Shown: positions 8,698-18,142 of the stretch, piece by piece
Layout: each line of letters opens with the position of its first letter
How positions within the stretch are numbered: the stretch's first letter is position 1
DNA from: Sphingomonas sp. So64.6b
GTDB taxonomy: Bacteria; Pseudomonadota; Alphaproteobacteria; Sphingomonadales; Sphingomonadaceae
DNA length: 64,000 nucleotides
Assembly: GCF_014171475.1 (NCBI RefSeq)
Contig: NZ_CP048817.1
Location: forward strand, 3,224,001 to 3,288,000
Direction: 5' to 3'
Program-made: the position numbers and the translations under genes
The notes under the pieces: model-generated
The model's input: the letters and a program-made list of their open reading frames with translations, nothing else
Told to the model about the DNA's origin: nothing
Databases searched by the model: none

Positions 8698-8709
8698 GAC
8701 ATCGATGTC
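8698..8709. promoter_or_regulatory. LacI-type operator, copy 3
   Basis: GACATCGATGTC keeps the 12-bp core of copies 1 and 2 and is again centred 23 bp on. The outer bases are not symmetric, so this may be a weaker site. Confidence 0.8.
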
Positions 8710-8759
8710 AAATTTGCCCCGACCTGTTGCACAGATGCATCGCCACGCTAGAACGGCGT

Positions 8760-10064
8760 GTGCAACCGCCCCGATCCAGTTCCGAACCGAACCCCGAAGC
8801 GCGAATCAGCAAGACGCTGTTCGAACTGTCGATCGGGGTGTTTTTCCTCGGCGGATTCCTCACCTCGATCGTCGGTCTGCTGGTGCCGCGGCTGACGCTG
8901 ACGCTCGGGCTCGATTATACCCGCGCGCTGCTCGTGCAGTTCGCTTTCCACCTGAGTTACCTGCTGTTCGCCTTTCCGATCGCGGTGGCGATCCTGCGTG
9001 TCGGCTATATGCGCTCGATCGTCGCCGGGCTGAGCGTGATGGTCGCGGGCTGCCTGGCGCTGATCGGATCGGCGGAATGGCGATCGTTCGCGCTCGTACT
9101 GCTCGCCTTGCTGACGCTGTCGACCGGGATCACTTTCCTGCAGATCGCAGCCAACACCGTGGTCACCGTGGTCGGCCCGTCGCGTCACGCCGCGGCGCGG
9201 CTAACTCTGTTGCAGGGGTTCAACTCGCTCGGCACGGTGCTCGGGCCGCTGATCGGCGCGGTGTTCCTGCTTGGGTCGATCGGGCTCGACGGCACGGGCA
9301 CGACGGGTTTGGGCGCGGATGCGGTACCGTTCATCGTCGGAGCGATCCTGCTCGGGCTGATTGCGATCGCCTTTTACCGGCAGCGCGATCTGCTTGGCCG
9401 GGCCGAGCTGAGTTCGGTCGCGACGCGCGCGGTGTTCGGGACGCTGCCGGCGGTGCTGCGCAACCGGCGGCTACTCGGCGGCACGGTGGCGATGTTCGCC
9501 TATGTCGGGGCGGAGGTCGCGATCGGCACGCTGATCCCCAATTTCCTGATGCTGCCCGATATCCTGCACGCGGCGCCGCTGGCGGCGGGACAGCTGGTCA
9601 GTCTTTATTGGGGCGGCGCGATGATCGGGCGCTTCGCCGGCGCATGGCTGCTCAAACGGATCGATGCCGGGCTGCTGCTCGCCTCGGTCGCGATCGGCGC
9701 GATGGCGCTGACCACAGTGGCGAGCCTCAGCGGTGGCGTGACCGGCGCGGTCGCGCTGATCGCGGTCGGACTGTGCAATTCGATCATGTATCCGACAATC
9801 TATGCGCTGGCGTTGCCCGGCGACGCGGCCAAGGCGCCGCTGGGGTCGATGTTCCTGTGCATGGCGGTGGTCGGCGGGGCGGTCGTGCCGCTGATGACTG
9901 GCGTACTGGCCGACCGCATCGGGCTGGCATTGTCGCTGTTGCTGCCGGCCGCCTGCTATATCGTCATCGCAGCATTCGCCGCGCAGTGCCGCGCGCCGCG
10001 ACCGGCCGGGGCGCCGGAAGCTATTGGGCCGGAAGCTCTTGGGTCAGAGGGTAGCGCGCGATGA
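8760..10064 (+). CDS. Sugar MFS transporter of the fucose/glucose (FucP/GluP) family
   Basis: The roughly 434-residue protein has twelve hydrophobic segments. The N-half holds the family signature FLQIAANTVVTVVGPSRHAAARLTLLQGFNSLGTVLGPLIG, close to the QVAANPY...RLNLAQAFNSLGT pattern of FucP and GluP proton-sugar symporters. It would carry a mono- or disaccharide across the inner membrane. The start is uncertain. A GTG at 8760 gives a normal family N-terminus, while in-frame starts upstream lie inside the operators and would add a charged, non-homologous leader. No strong ribosome site precedes the GTG. The stop overlaps the lacI start by 4 nt. Confidence 0.85.
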   Translation: MQPPRSSSEPNPEARISKTLFELSIGVFFLGGFLTSIVGLLVPRLTLTLGLDYTRALLVQFAFHLSYLLFAFPIAVAILRVGYMRSIVAGLSVMVAGCLALIGSAEWRSFALVLLALLTLSTGITFLQIAANTVVTVVGPSRHAAARLTLLQGFNSLGTVLGPLIGAVFLLGSIGLDGTGTTGLGADAVPFIVGAILLGLIAIAFYRQRDLLGRAELSSVATRAVFGTLPAVLRNRRLLGGTVAMFAYVGAEVAIGTLIPNFLMLPDILHAAPLAAGQLVSLYWGGAMIGRFAGAWLLKRIDAGLLLASVAIGAMALTTVASLSGGVTGAVALIAVGLCNSIMYPTIYALALPGDAAKAPLGSMFLCMAVVGGAVVPLMTGVLADRIGLALSLLLPAACYIVIAAFAAQCRAPRPAGAPEAIGPEALGSEGSAR

Positions 10065-11083
10065 AGCCGATCACGATCAAGGAAGTCGCGGCGCGCGCCG
10101 GGGTCTCGCCCAAGACGGTGTCGCGGGTGATCAACGACGAGGAACATGTCCGTCCGCCGGTGCGCGAGGCGGTGATGCGCGTGGTGCGCGAGATGGGCTA
10201 TCGCCCGAACAGTTTCGCGCGCAGCCTGTCGAGTTCCAAATCCTATCTGCTTGGCCTGCTGGTCGATGATCCCGCCTCCGGTTACGCCACTGACGTGCAG
10301 GTCGGCGCACTGCTGCGCAGCCGCGACCTCGGCTATCATCTGGTGATCGAGCCGCTCGACACGGGCAAGGCCGAATGGCTCGATATGATTGACACCGGCT
10401 TGCATGCGCTCAATCTGGGCGGTGCGATCCTTACCCCGCCTTTGTGCGATCGCACCGACCTGATCGACCTGCTGGTGCGTCACGGCCTGCCCTTCGTGCG
10501 CATCTCGCCAAGCGGCGATGACGAACGATCGGCTTCGGTGCGGATGGACGACCGCGCCGCGGCGCGCGACATGACGCGGCACCTGATCGGGCTCGGCCAT
10601 CGCGACATCGCCTTTATCAAGGGCGACCCGGTGCATGGCGTGTCGGCGTTCCGCTATCACGGCTTTTGCGATGCGATGGCGGAGGCCGGGCTGGCGATCG
10701 TCGCCCGGCGCGTATTGGAGGGCGATTTCTCGTTCCGCTCGGGGCTGCGTCTGGGCGAGACGATCCTCGCCGGCGGCGACCGCCCGAGCGCGATCTTCGC
10801 GAGCAATGACGATATGGCGCTGGGCGTGCTGGTCACCGCGATCCGGCTTGGCATCATGGTGCCGGACACGCTGTCGGTGGCGGGGTTCGACGATGCCCCG
10901 GTCGCGCGCGTTGCCTGGCCACAACTGACCACCGTGCGTCAGCCCAATGCCGAGATGGCGGCGGCGGCGGTCGATATCGTGACCAGTCCGGGCTATTCGA
11001 CCGAGGCGGACAAGTCGCAGCTCAACCGCAGCCTCCCTTATGAGATCATACTGCGATCAAGCACCGCCGCGCCGCGGCCATGA
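10061..11083 (+). CDS. LacI-family transcriptional regulator
   Basis: The 340-residue regulator begins with the LacI helix-turn-helix (TIKEVAARAGVSPKTVSRVIND, residues 4-25) and the hinge helix region ending PNSFARSLSSSKS. It continues with a periplasmic-binding-protein-like effector domain (LLGLLVDDP...SIFASNDDMALGVL...VAGFDDAPVAR). It overlaps the MFS gene by 4 nt, so it is made from the transporter message and probably autoregulates. The three palindromes at 8650-8709 are its likely operators; a glucoside-derived sugar is the likely inducer. Both are inferences from position. Confidence 0.93.
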   Translation: MKPITIKEVAARAGVSPKTVSRVINDEEHVRPPVREAVMRVVREMGYRPNSFARSLSSSKSYLLGLLVDDPASGYATDVQVGALLRSRDLGYHLVIEPLDTGKAEWLDMIDTGLHALNLGGAILTPPLCDRTDLIDLLVRHGLPFVRISPSGDDERSASVRMDDRAAARDMTRHLIGLGHRDIAFIKGDPVHGVSAFRYHGFCDAMAEAGLAIVARRVLEGDFSFRSGLRLGETILAGGDRPSAIFASNDDMALGVLVTAIRLGIMVPDTLSVAGFDDAPVARVAWPQLTTVRQPNAEMAAAAVDIVTSPGYSTEADKSQLNRSLPYEIILRSSTAAPRP

Positions 11084-11622
11084 TGCGACGCACGCCGATC
11101 GCGCTCGCCGCATTGCTTGTCTTGTCGGCATGCTGGAACGGCGCGGCCTGGTTCACCGCCGAACAGGCGGTGCAGGCGATCCCGGACGGTCGCTACCGCC
11201 TTGTCGAACCCGGCGCACAGTCACCGGAAAGCGGCGATACCATCTCGATCGCGCAGCAGCCCGACCATAGCCTGTCGATCACCGGCCCGGACAATCCGTG
11301 GCGCGCGATCGTCGTGCCGGTCGATCCGGCGCTCCCGGGCCGTTTCATCGTCCAGCTCCAGCAAATATCGGCTGGGCGTCCCGATTCGAGCGCTGGTTTC
11401 GTCCTGCTCGACACCAGGGCGGGCGGCTATCGCATCTCGATCCTCGCTTGTGCCGGCGCCGCGCGTGACGCGGTCGAGCGCAGCGGCGGCCATGTCAGCC
11501 GCGACCCGCAATCCGCCGCCTCCTGCATCTTCGCCGACCGCGCGACCTTCCTCACCCAGTTCCGCGCGGCCGCACAGGCGGAACTGGCAGCGGATCTGGA
11601 ATTGCGGCCGGTCGATCGCTGA
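11080..11622 (+). CDS. Hypothetical lipoprotein
   Basis: The 180-residue protein has a short lipoprotein signal with a lipobox (ALLVLSAC, Cys at about residue 18). The mature part is soluble, with two further cysteines (ILACAGA and SCIFADR) that could pair. No family is recognised. The start overlaps the lacI stop by 4 nt, which ties it to the sugar operon, although a role there is not evident from the sequence. Confidence 0.75.
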   Translation: MMRRTPIALAALLVLSACWNGAAWFTAEQAVQAIPDGRYRLVEPGAQSPESGDTISIAQQPDHSLSITGPDNPWRAIVVPVDPALPGRFIVQLQQISAGRPDSSAGFVLLDTRAGGYRISILACAGAARDAVERSGGHVSRDPQSAASCIFADRATFLTQFRAAAQAELAADLELRPVDR

Positions 11623-11626
11623 GCGG

Positions 11627-12361
11627 TCAGCGCCGCAATTTTGGCGTCAGCATCCCCACTTCGCCGCGATAGCTCTCGTATTTGTCGCCGAACAGATCGA
11701 CCAGGTCGCGTTCCTCATGGTGGATCGCGATCAGGATATAGACGAACATGCCGAGCGCGAGCACGAGATGGCCGACGGTCATATGCGGCGTCGCCCAGAA
11801 GGCGAGGATGAAGCCGCTATATAAAGGATGGCGCACCAGCCGGTAGAAGAAGGGCGTGCGGAATGTCGGCGCGACCGCGCCTTGCCCGCGCAGATTCCCC
11901 CAGACCTGTTTCAGGCCGAACAGTTCGAAATGACTGATCAGGAAGGTGCTGAGCAAGACGATCAGCCAGCCCAGCCCGAACAGCGCCCACAAGATTCCCG
12001 CCAGCGCCGGCGCCTGCACAAGCCACAGCGTCGCCGGGATCGGGCGCCATTGCCAGAACAGCAGGATCAGCATCAGGCTGGCGGCCAGCACATAGACGCT
12101 ACGCTCGATCGGTTCGGGCACGATGCGGGTCCAGGCGCGCTTGAAGGCGGGCCGCGCCATCACGCTATGCTGCACGCCGAACAGCACGATCAGCACCAGG
12201 TCGATCGCCGCGGCGGGCATGGCCGCGATCACCGCGCCACCGCGATCGACCGTCACCGGCACCCAGGGCAGGTCGCCGACAAATGCGATAAGGTAAAGAA
12301 AAGTCGCGAAAAACACGACATAGGCGATAACGCCGAACAGCAGGTAGAATGCGCGACTCAT
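11627..12361 (-). CDS. mddA: MddA-like methanethiol S-methyltransferase / NnrU-like membrane protein
   Basis: The 244-residue protein has five to six membrane helices and the isoprenylcysteine-methyltransferase-type C-terminus: FFYRLVRHPLYSGFILAFWATPHMT, then AIHHEERDLVDLFGDKYESYRGEVGMLTP. The RHPxYxG and EERDL...F segments bind S-adenosylmethionine in this superfamily. The N-terminal FGVQHSVMARPAFKRAWTRIVPEPIERSVYV closely follows MddA, which methylates methanethiol to dimethyl sulfide. The ATG at 12359-12361 follows GGGGGAGGAG, which decides the start. Related isoprenylcysteine methyltransferase-family enzymes with other substrates are the alternative. It is convergent with the lipoprotein gene. 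Confidence 0.8.
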   Translation of the reverse strand: MSRAFYLLFGVIAYVVFFATFLYLIAFVGDLPWVPVTVDRGGAVIAAMPAAAIDLVLIVLFGVQHSVMARPAFKRAWTRIVPEPIERSVYVLAASLMLILLFWQWRPIPATLWLVQAPALAGILWALFGLGWLIVLLSTFLISHFELFGLKQVWGNLRGQGAVAPTFRTPFFYRLVRHPLYSGFILAFWATPHMTVGHLVLALGMFVYILIAIHHEERDLVDLFGDKYESYRGEVGMLTPKLRR

Positions 12362-12650
12362 CTCGCTCCTCCCCCAATATGGGGTGAGCATATGTCATGG
12401 GCCATATTTTGCAACCGCAAGTATCCGGTGGTCGGGAATAGTATCGCGCCGATATCTCCTACATGCTTTCGAACGCCCCGCCATTGCCGCGAGCCAGCGG
12501 AGCTCGGTCGCTTCTCTCCGACGTATCGTTGATCAATGGCGCTCATCGCAGCGCTCGCGTTGGATCGTTTACGCAAGGACGGCGTTGGGGCAGAATGCTC
12601 GCCCGTACCGGGCGCCCGGGGTTCATAAGCATCGCAGACGAAAGGCCGAC
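12362..12650. other. Divergent intergenic region, no gene seen
   Basis: This 289-bp spacer separates the leftward methyltransferase from the rightward oxidoreductase operon and should hold both promoters. I found no clear dyad or coding frame. Confidence 0.5.
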
Positions 12651-13295
12651 ATGTCCGATCCGCAGGATTTCGAATTGACCCGGCGCGGCGTCATCACCAC
12701 CGGCGTCGCCACGGTCGCGGTCGCCTCGGTGCCCGCCCCGGCGCTGGCCCAGGGTAAACCCACACCGGCCCCGCCCGCCCCGACCATGAAGGTCACGCTC
12801 AAGGTCAACGGCAAGGCCGGCGCGCTCGATCTTGGTACGCGCACCACCTTGCTCGACGCGCTGCGCGAGCATTGGAAGCTGACCGGCACCAAGAAGGGCT
12901 GTGACCATGGCCAGTGCGGCGCGTGCACGGTGATCGTCGAGGGGCGGCGGATCAATAGCTGCCTCACGCTCGCGGTGATGCATGACGGCGACGCGATCAC
13001 CACGATCGAAGGGCTTGGTCGCCCTGACGACCTGCACCCGATGCAGGCCGCCTTCGTCAAGCATGACGGCTATCAATGCGGTTACTGCACCCCGGGGCAG
13101 ATCTGTTCGGCAGTGTCGGTGCTGAAGGAAATCCGTGACGGCATCCCGAGCCATGTCAGCGGCGATATCACTGCCGCGCCGCAAATGACCGCGCAGGAGA
13201 TGCGCGAGCGGATGAGCGGTAATATCTGCCGCTGCGGCGCCTATTCCAACATCATCGAGGCGATGCAGGAAGTTGCGCAAGGAGGTCGGGCATGA
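12651..13295 (+). CDS. paoA: PaoA-type aldehyde oxidoreductase, 2Fe-2S subunit
   Basis: The 214-residue protein starts with a Tat signal ([10 protein letters not shown] to PALAQ). Two iron-sulfur domains follow: the plant-ferredoxin-like [11 protein letters not shown]...C and the helical domain [10 protein letters not shown]...GNICRCGAY, giving eight cluster cysteines. The sequence is very close in pattern to E. coli PaoA ([29 protein letters not shown]). It passes electrons between the molybdenum and FAD subunits of a periplasmic xanthine-oxidase-family enzyme that oxidises aldehydes. Its stop overlaps the paoB start by 4 nt. Confidence 0.93.
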   Translation: MSDPQDFELTRRGVITTGVATVAVASVPAPALAQGKPTPAPPAPTMKVTLKVNGKAGALDLGTRTTLLDALREHWKLTGTKKGCDHGQCGACTVIVEGRRINSCLTLAVMHDGDAITTIEGLGRPDDLHPMQAAFVKHDGYQCGYCTPGQICSAVSVLKEIRDGIPSHVSGDITAAPQMTAQEMRERMSGNICRCGAYSNIIEAMQEVAQGGRA

Positions 13296-14245
13296 AGGCC
13301 TTCACCTATGAACGCGCGACCACGCCCGCGGAAGCCGCGGCGATGGTCGCGCGCAATCCGGGCGCGCGCTTCATCGCCGGCGGCACCAATTTGCTCGACC
13401 TGATGAAGCTGCAGATCGAAACGCCGCAGCATCTGGTCGACGTCAATCATTTGAAACTCGATACGATCGAGGCGACGCCGGAGGGCGGCCTCCGGATCGG
13501 CGCGCTGGTGCGCAACACCGACCTCGCCGCCGACAAGCGTGTGCGCAAGGATTATGGCGTGCTGTCCCGCGCGCTGCTCGCCGGTGCTTCGGGCCAGTTG
13601 CGCAACAAGGCGACCACCGCCGGCAATCTGCTCCAGCGCACCCGCTGCCCCTATTTCTACGACACCACCAAGCCATGCAACAAACGCCAGCCCGGCGCGG
13701 GCTGCGCCGCGATCGGCGGGTTCAGCCGCAACCATGCCGTGCTCGGCGCGAGCGACCAGTGCATCGCCACGCACCCGAGTGATATGGCAGTGGCGATGCG
13801 GCTGCTCGATGCGAAGGTCGAGACGGTCGATTCCAGCGGCACCACGCGCATCATCCCGATCGCCGATTTCCACCGCTTGCCCGGCGCCACGCCCGAAGTC
13901 GAGACCGCACTGGTTCCCGGCGAGCTGATCACCGGCGTCACCCTGCCCGCGCCGATCGGCGGCGTGCATTCCTATCACAAGGTCCGCGATCGCGCGTCCT
14001 ATGCCTTTGCGCTGGTCTCGGTCGCCGCGGTGATCGAGCCAGGCGGGCGTGGCGGGAGACTCGCCTTTGGCGGCCTCGCGCACAAGCCGTGGCGGGTCGA
14101 GGCTGCCGAAGCGAGCATCCCAAACGGCGCGAAAGCGACCGCCGCCGGGGTGTTGGCCGGCGCACGCACCACGCCGCAGAACGCCTTCAAGCTGCCGCTG
14201 GTCGAGCGCACGCTCGCCGCGGTGTTCGCCGATGCGAAGGGCTGA
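13292..14245 (+). CDS. paoB: PaoB-type aldehyde oxidoreductase, FAD subunit
   Basis: This 317-residue protein has the FAD-binding PCMH-type start [23 protein letters not shown] and a second flavin loop [26 protein letters not shown]. The insert [15 protein letters not shown] contains cysteines that in PaoB hold an extra 4Fe-4S cluster. It has no signal peptide; in PaoABC only the small subunit carries the Tat signal and the complex is exported folded. It is coupled to paoA by ATGA and is followed 3 bases later by paoC. Confidence 0.93.
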   Translation: MKAFTYERATTPAEAAAMVARNPGARFIAGGTNLLDLMKLQIETPQHLVDVNHLKLDTIEATPEGGLRIGALVRNTDLAADKRVRKDYGVLSRALLAGASGQLRNKATTAGNLLQRTRCPYFYDTTKPCNKRQPGAGCAAIGGFSRNHAVLGASDQCIATHPSDMAVAMRLLDAKVETVDSSGTTRIIPIADFHRLPGATPEVETALVPGELITGVTLPAPIGGVHSYHKVRDRASYAFALVSVAAVIEPGGRGGRLAFGGLAHKPWRVEAAEASIPNGAKATAAGVLAGARTTPQNAFKLPLVERTLAAVFADAKG

Positions 14246-14248
14246 GTC

Positions 14249-16460
14249 ATGAAATTCGATACCCCCGCCACGACCAACCCGATCGACCAGTTGAAAGTCG
14301 TCGGCCGGCCGCACGACCGCATCGACGGGCCGCTCAAGACCAGCGGCCGCGCGCCCTATGCCTATGAACGCCACGACGTCGTGCCCAACCAGGCCTATGG
14401 CTTCATCGTCGGCGCGGCGATCGCGACCGGGCGCATCACGCGCATCGACACGGCGGAGGCGCTCGCCGCGCCCGGAGTGCTCGCGGTGGTCACGCATGAA
14501 AATGCCGGCAAGCTCGGCAAGGCCGAAGCGATTACCGCGCGCCTGCTCGGCGGGCCGTTGGTCGAGCATTTCGACCAGGCGATCGCGGTCGTCGTCGCGG
14601 AAAGCTTCGAACAGGCGCGCGCGGCGGCGAAGCTGGTGCGGGTCGATTATGCGCGCGGCACCGGCGCGTATGATCTCGCCGAGGCCAAGGCATCGGCGAC
14701 CAAACCCAAGGCTGGTTTCGGAGGCGAGTCCGACACCGCGGTGGGCGACTTTTCCGGCGCATTCGCCAAGGCCGGCGTGAAGCTCGACGCGACCTATACC
14801 ACGCCCGACCAGAGCCATAGCTCGATGGAACCGCATGCGAGCATCGCCGCCTGGGACGGCGACAAGCTGACCTTGTGGACGTCGAACCAGATGATCGCCT
14901 GGGCGGTGCGCGACCTGAGCGAGACGCTGCTGATTCCCAAGGAGGACATCCACGTCATGTCGCCGTTCATCGGCGGCGGCTTCGGTTCGAAGCTGTGGAT
15001 CAGGAGTGACGCGATACTCGCCGCGCTTGGCGCACGCGCGGCCGGCCGGCCGGCCGGTCAAGCTCACGCTGGCGCGGCCGCAGATGTTCAACAACACCAC
15101 GCATCGTCCGGCGACGATCCAGCGCATCCGTATCGGCGCGACCCGCAAGGGCAAAATCACCGCGATCGGCCATGAAAGCTGGTCGGGCGACTTGCCCGGC
15201 GGCGGACCGGAGACGGCGGTCAACCAGACGCGGCTGCTTTATGCCGGCGCCAACCGCATGACCGCGACGCGGCTCGCGGTGCTCAATTTGCCCGAGGGCA
15301 ATGCGATGCGCGCGCCGGGCGAAGCGCCGGGGCTGATGGCGCTCGAGATCGCGATGGACGAGATGGCGGAGAAGCTCCGCATGGACCCGATCGAATTCCG
15401 CATCCTCAACGACACGCAAGTCGATCCGGAGAACCCCAAAACTCCCTTCTCGCATCGCGATCTGATCGGTTGCCTGCGTACCGGCGCCGAGCGCTTCGGC
15501 TGGGACAAGCGCAACGCGAAGCCGGCGCAGGTCACCGATGGCCGCTGGCTGGTCGGGATGGGCATGGCGGCGGCGTTTCGTGGCAACATCACCACCAAAT
15601 CGGGCGCGCGCGTCGGCATCGACAGGAAGGGCGTGGTCACCGTCGCGACCGACATGACCGATATCGGCACCGGCAGCTACACGATCATCGCGCAGACCGC
15701 CGCCGAAATGATGGGCGTGCCGATCGACAAGGTGGTGGTGCTGCTCGGCGATTCCAGCTTCCCGGTTTCGGCGGGTTCCGGCGGGCAATGGGGCGGCAAC
15801 AGCTCGACCGCCGGCGTTTATGCCGCCTGCACCGCGCTCCGCGCAACGATCGCGCGGAAACTCGGCATGGATCCCGACGCCGCCGAATTCACCGGCGGCA
15901 AGATCCGTTCGGGCAAGCGCAGCGTGTCGCTTGCCGAGGCGGCCGGCGATGCCGGTCTGTCGGCGGAGGATTCGATCGAGTTCGGCGACCTCGCCAAGAC
16001 CTATGCCCAGGCGACCTTCGGCGCGCATTTCGCCGAGGTCGGGGTCGACCGCGCGACCGGCGAGATCCGCATCCGCCGGATGAGCGGCGCGTTCGGCGCG
16101 GGCCGCATCCTCAACCCCAAATCGGCGCGCAGCCAGGTGATCGGCGCGATGACCATGGGTGCGGGCGCGGCATTGATGGAGGAAGCGGTGGTCGACCCGC
16201 GCTTCGGTTATTTCGTCAACCACGACCTCGCCGGCTATGAAGTGCCGGTCCATGCCGACATCCCGCACCAGGACGTATTCTTCATGGATGAGGTCGACGA
16301 CAAATCCTCGCCGATGAAGGCCAAGGGCGTTGGGGAACTCGGCATCTGCGGCGTCGCCGCGGCGATCGCCAATGCGGTGTACAATGCCTGTGGCGTCCGG
16401 GTGCGCGATTATCCGATCACGCTCGACAAGCTGATCGGGCAATTGCCGCCCTTTGCGTGA
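14249..16460 (+). pseudogene. paoC: PaoC-type molybdenum subunit, broken by a frameshift in a (GGCC)4 tract
   Basis: The first frame (14249 to about 15050) encodes the N-half with IDGPLKTSGRAPYAYE and GGGFGSK. The second frame (from about 15050 to 16460) encodes the rest, including NNTTHRPATIQ and GELGICG with the probable catalytic Glu. The switch falls in GGCC repeated four times (15040-15055). Removing one 4-bp unit restores a continuous frame reading ARAAGRPVKLTLARP and gives about 735 residues, close to the 732 of E. coli PaoC. The product would bind the molybdopterin-cytosine cofactor and oxidise aromatic or other aldehydes. It may be a true disruption, a reversible slippage event or a sequencing error. 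No PaoD/XdhC-type maturation factor follows. Confidence 0.85.
15040..15057. repeat. (GGCC)4 tetranucleotide tract at the paoC frameshift
   Basis: Four tandem GGCC units followed by GG lie exactly where the paoC reading frame shifts. Three units would keep the gene in frame, so this is a plausible slipped-strand site. Confidence 0.85.
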
Positions 16461-16633
16461 CGAGGAACCCAGTCACCGTCATTTCCCCGGATCTGGTGGT
16501 TGCTTACCCATTTGGTACGGGGCAAAAACTTTTCCCGGCGAAGGCCTGGGCCTAGGTGTTTGATCCCACGGTTTGATGGTGCGTGACCATGGAATGTCGG
16601 ACATTGGTGGAAAGCGGTCGTTTTTAGGAAGTC

Positions 16634-16981
16634 TTACTGGCGAGGCGGACAATCAGCATAATTCCATTGCCGATCCCCTTGGGCTTGTGAAAACGATGGG
16701 GTTCTCCATTCTACAACGGCTTGGGGATCACGATCTCGTCGGTAAACAAAGAAATATGCGCGCTCAGGCGCGCCGTTCATCCTTTGGTCGCCTTCGAAAT
16801 ATACGACGCCACAAGCAGAGTTCTTTATCGTATCGGGACGCACTTCACCAAAGCGTGTCAGGTAAAACTCTGGGTGAGATGTTACCTGCACAGCCCGTTT
16901 CGCCTCTCCGATCAGCTGCTGACCCTGGCATGCTGACAAACAGAGCGCCATCGAACCGATGAGGAGGGGCGGCAAACGCAT
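16634..16981 (-). CDS. Small putative lipoprotein
   Basis: The 115-residue protein begins MRLPPLLIGSMALCLSACQG, a lipoprotein signal with the lipid-attachment Cys at residue 18. The mature part has a pair of cysteines (NSACGVVYFEG and YADCPPRQ) that could form a disulfide. Another in-frame ATG lies 15 bases upstream; neither has a strong ribosome site. No family is recognised. It sits in a stretch of lower coding density and lower GC than its surroundings. Confidence 0.55.
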   Translation of the reverse strand: MRLPPLLIGSMALCLSACQGQQLIGEAKRAVQVTSHPEFYLTRFGEVRPDTIKNSACGVVYFEGDQRMNGAPERAYFFVYRRDRDPQAVVEWRTPSFSQAQGDRQWNYADCPPRQ

Positions 16982-17024
16982 ACCAGCGATATGCATGTCA
17001 TCCGCGATGTCCGCAATGGGGGCG

Positions 17025-17267
17025 TTAGCGGACGTTAAAAAGCCGCTCCATGAGCTTGCCGACCGCTGCGTGCCAGAGGCGGACGGTAGTTGTGATCAGC
17101 ACCACCAGTGGGGCGATCCATAGGCCTTGCCTATCCCAGCCCCACCCGAGGCCGAACGCAAAGTCTAAGAGCGTCAAAACCCACATAAGGCTACCGACTG
17201 CGACGATCGACCAATAGGTCCGCCTGACATCTTTTCGGAACCAAGCTGCAAAGCGTTTGTAGCGCAT
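17025..17267 (-). CDS. Small membrane protein, unknown
   Basis: The 80-residue protein has a basic N-terminus (MRYKRFAAWFRKDVRR) and two hydrophobic segments (WSIVAVGSLMWVLTLLDFAF and LWIAPLVVLITTTVRLW). This is a positive-inside two-helix membrane layout. No family is recognised and no clear ribosome site was seen, so it may be a genuine small gene or a chance frame. Confidence 0.45.
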   Translation of the reverse strand: MRYKRFAAWFRKDVRRTYWSIVAVGSLMWVLTLLDFAFGLGWGWDRQGLWIAPLVVLITTTVRLWHAAVGKLMERLFNVR

Positions 17268-17419
17268 GGCGGCACTTTGGCTTCGCCGACGAATGACCGC
17301 AAGTGGGGCGTTTGCCGACCGGCAGCTTTTCCGCCCGTTAGGCCAGTCGGCTTCCGGGGAGGCCGAGCCGATCGCCAGCACAGGAACGGCGATAGCTGGT
17401 GGTTAGCTGCCGATCACAG

Positions 17420-17632
17420 TCACTTGCTTCGAACGAACCGATATATCCCGTAGGTAAGCAGCACCGACACAGCGATCGCCATCGGCAAAACGATCCATTG
17501 ACGGGTGGTCACGTCAAGTTCTGGGGCGAAACGCCTTGAAAGATCGGAACAAAGCACACCAAGCACTGGCCCTACGAAGATCGGCCACTTAACGGTCGGC
17601 TTCGGCGACGCTTCAGGATCGGACGAACTCAT
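17420..17632 (-). CDS. Small membrane protein, unknown
   Basis: The 70-residue product has two hydrophobic segments (WPIFVGPVLGVLCSDL and WIVLPMAIAVSVLLTYGIY) and a basic C-terminus (RFVRSK). It has the same strand and similar architecture to the small gene at 17025-17267. Function is unknown. Confidence 0.45.
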   Translation of the reverse strand: MSSSDPEASPKPTVKWPIFVGPVLGVLCSDLSRRFAPELDVTTRQWIVLPMAIAVSVLLTYGIYRFVRSK

Positions 17633-18142
17633 CGGCGTAGCTTAATGGCCAGCACGAATGTCCGCAACTGGGGCGGAAGCGGTCTGGCCGCTTTTATGAG
17701 TCTACGAGCTAGTCGGAAAACAGGCGGTAATCGCCGCTGCGCTTCTGTTACTTCTGCCTTCCCGACCGGGCCCCAGCCTTCGCTTGGGAAGCAATTTCGG
17801 CCGAGCGGGACAGCGCTGACTTGTGCCCCGTTCATGTGTCACGAACGTGGTTGTCTTCGTCATGTCAAAGAGCGTGTCGGCATTGGGTGAGGTGCCGCCT
17901 GGACCTTTGTGCTCGGAGTTCCAGGAAGTTTGAATCGAACCACGTGATGGCGCGGAGATATGGGACACCGGAAATGTTCCTTTTCTCCAGCTCCGTAAAT
18001 TGAATAAATCTATTGATATCAATACTATATGATGAAGTCGTACAGGAACCACGCGGTTGAATCAATCGAGTCAGTTGTCTTTGCGGCATCGTCGCGACGA
18101 TACGCTTTTCACATCGCCACAACGATGTGCCAGTAATACTCG
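17633..18142. other. Intergenic region, lower GC, no supported gene
   Basis: In this 510-bp region an AT-rich patch surrounds 17990-18050 (around TTGAATAAATCTATTGATATC) and may include the promoter of the downstream esterase. Short frames exist on the minus strand but lack ribosome sites and protein-like composition. A GC-rich hairpin-prone segment lies around 17760-17800 (GGGCCCCAGCCTTCGCTTGGG). Confidence 0.5.

Noticed and set aside
8628..8760. Upstream starts for the sugar MFS gene
   Set aside because: They fall inside the operator palindromes and add a leader with no family similarity, so the GTG at 8760 is preferred.
16573..16962. Plus-strand 129-codon frame opposite the small lipoprotein gene
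   Set aside because: No signal, domain or ribosome site. The minus-strand frame has a credible lipoprotein signal.
17629..17835. A 68-codon minus-strand frame abutting the small membrane protein gene
   Set aside because: The translated sequence has no domain or membrane segment and reads through a hairpin-prone GC-rich stretch. There is no convincing ribosome site.
17900..17960. tRNA-like T-arm pattern around GGTTCGATTC (minus strand)
   Set aside because: Flanking bases do not form the T stem, and no acceptor or anticodon stem could be found. I saw no tRNA or rRNA gene anywhere in the window.
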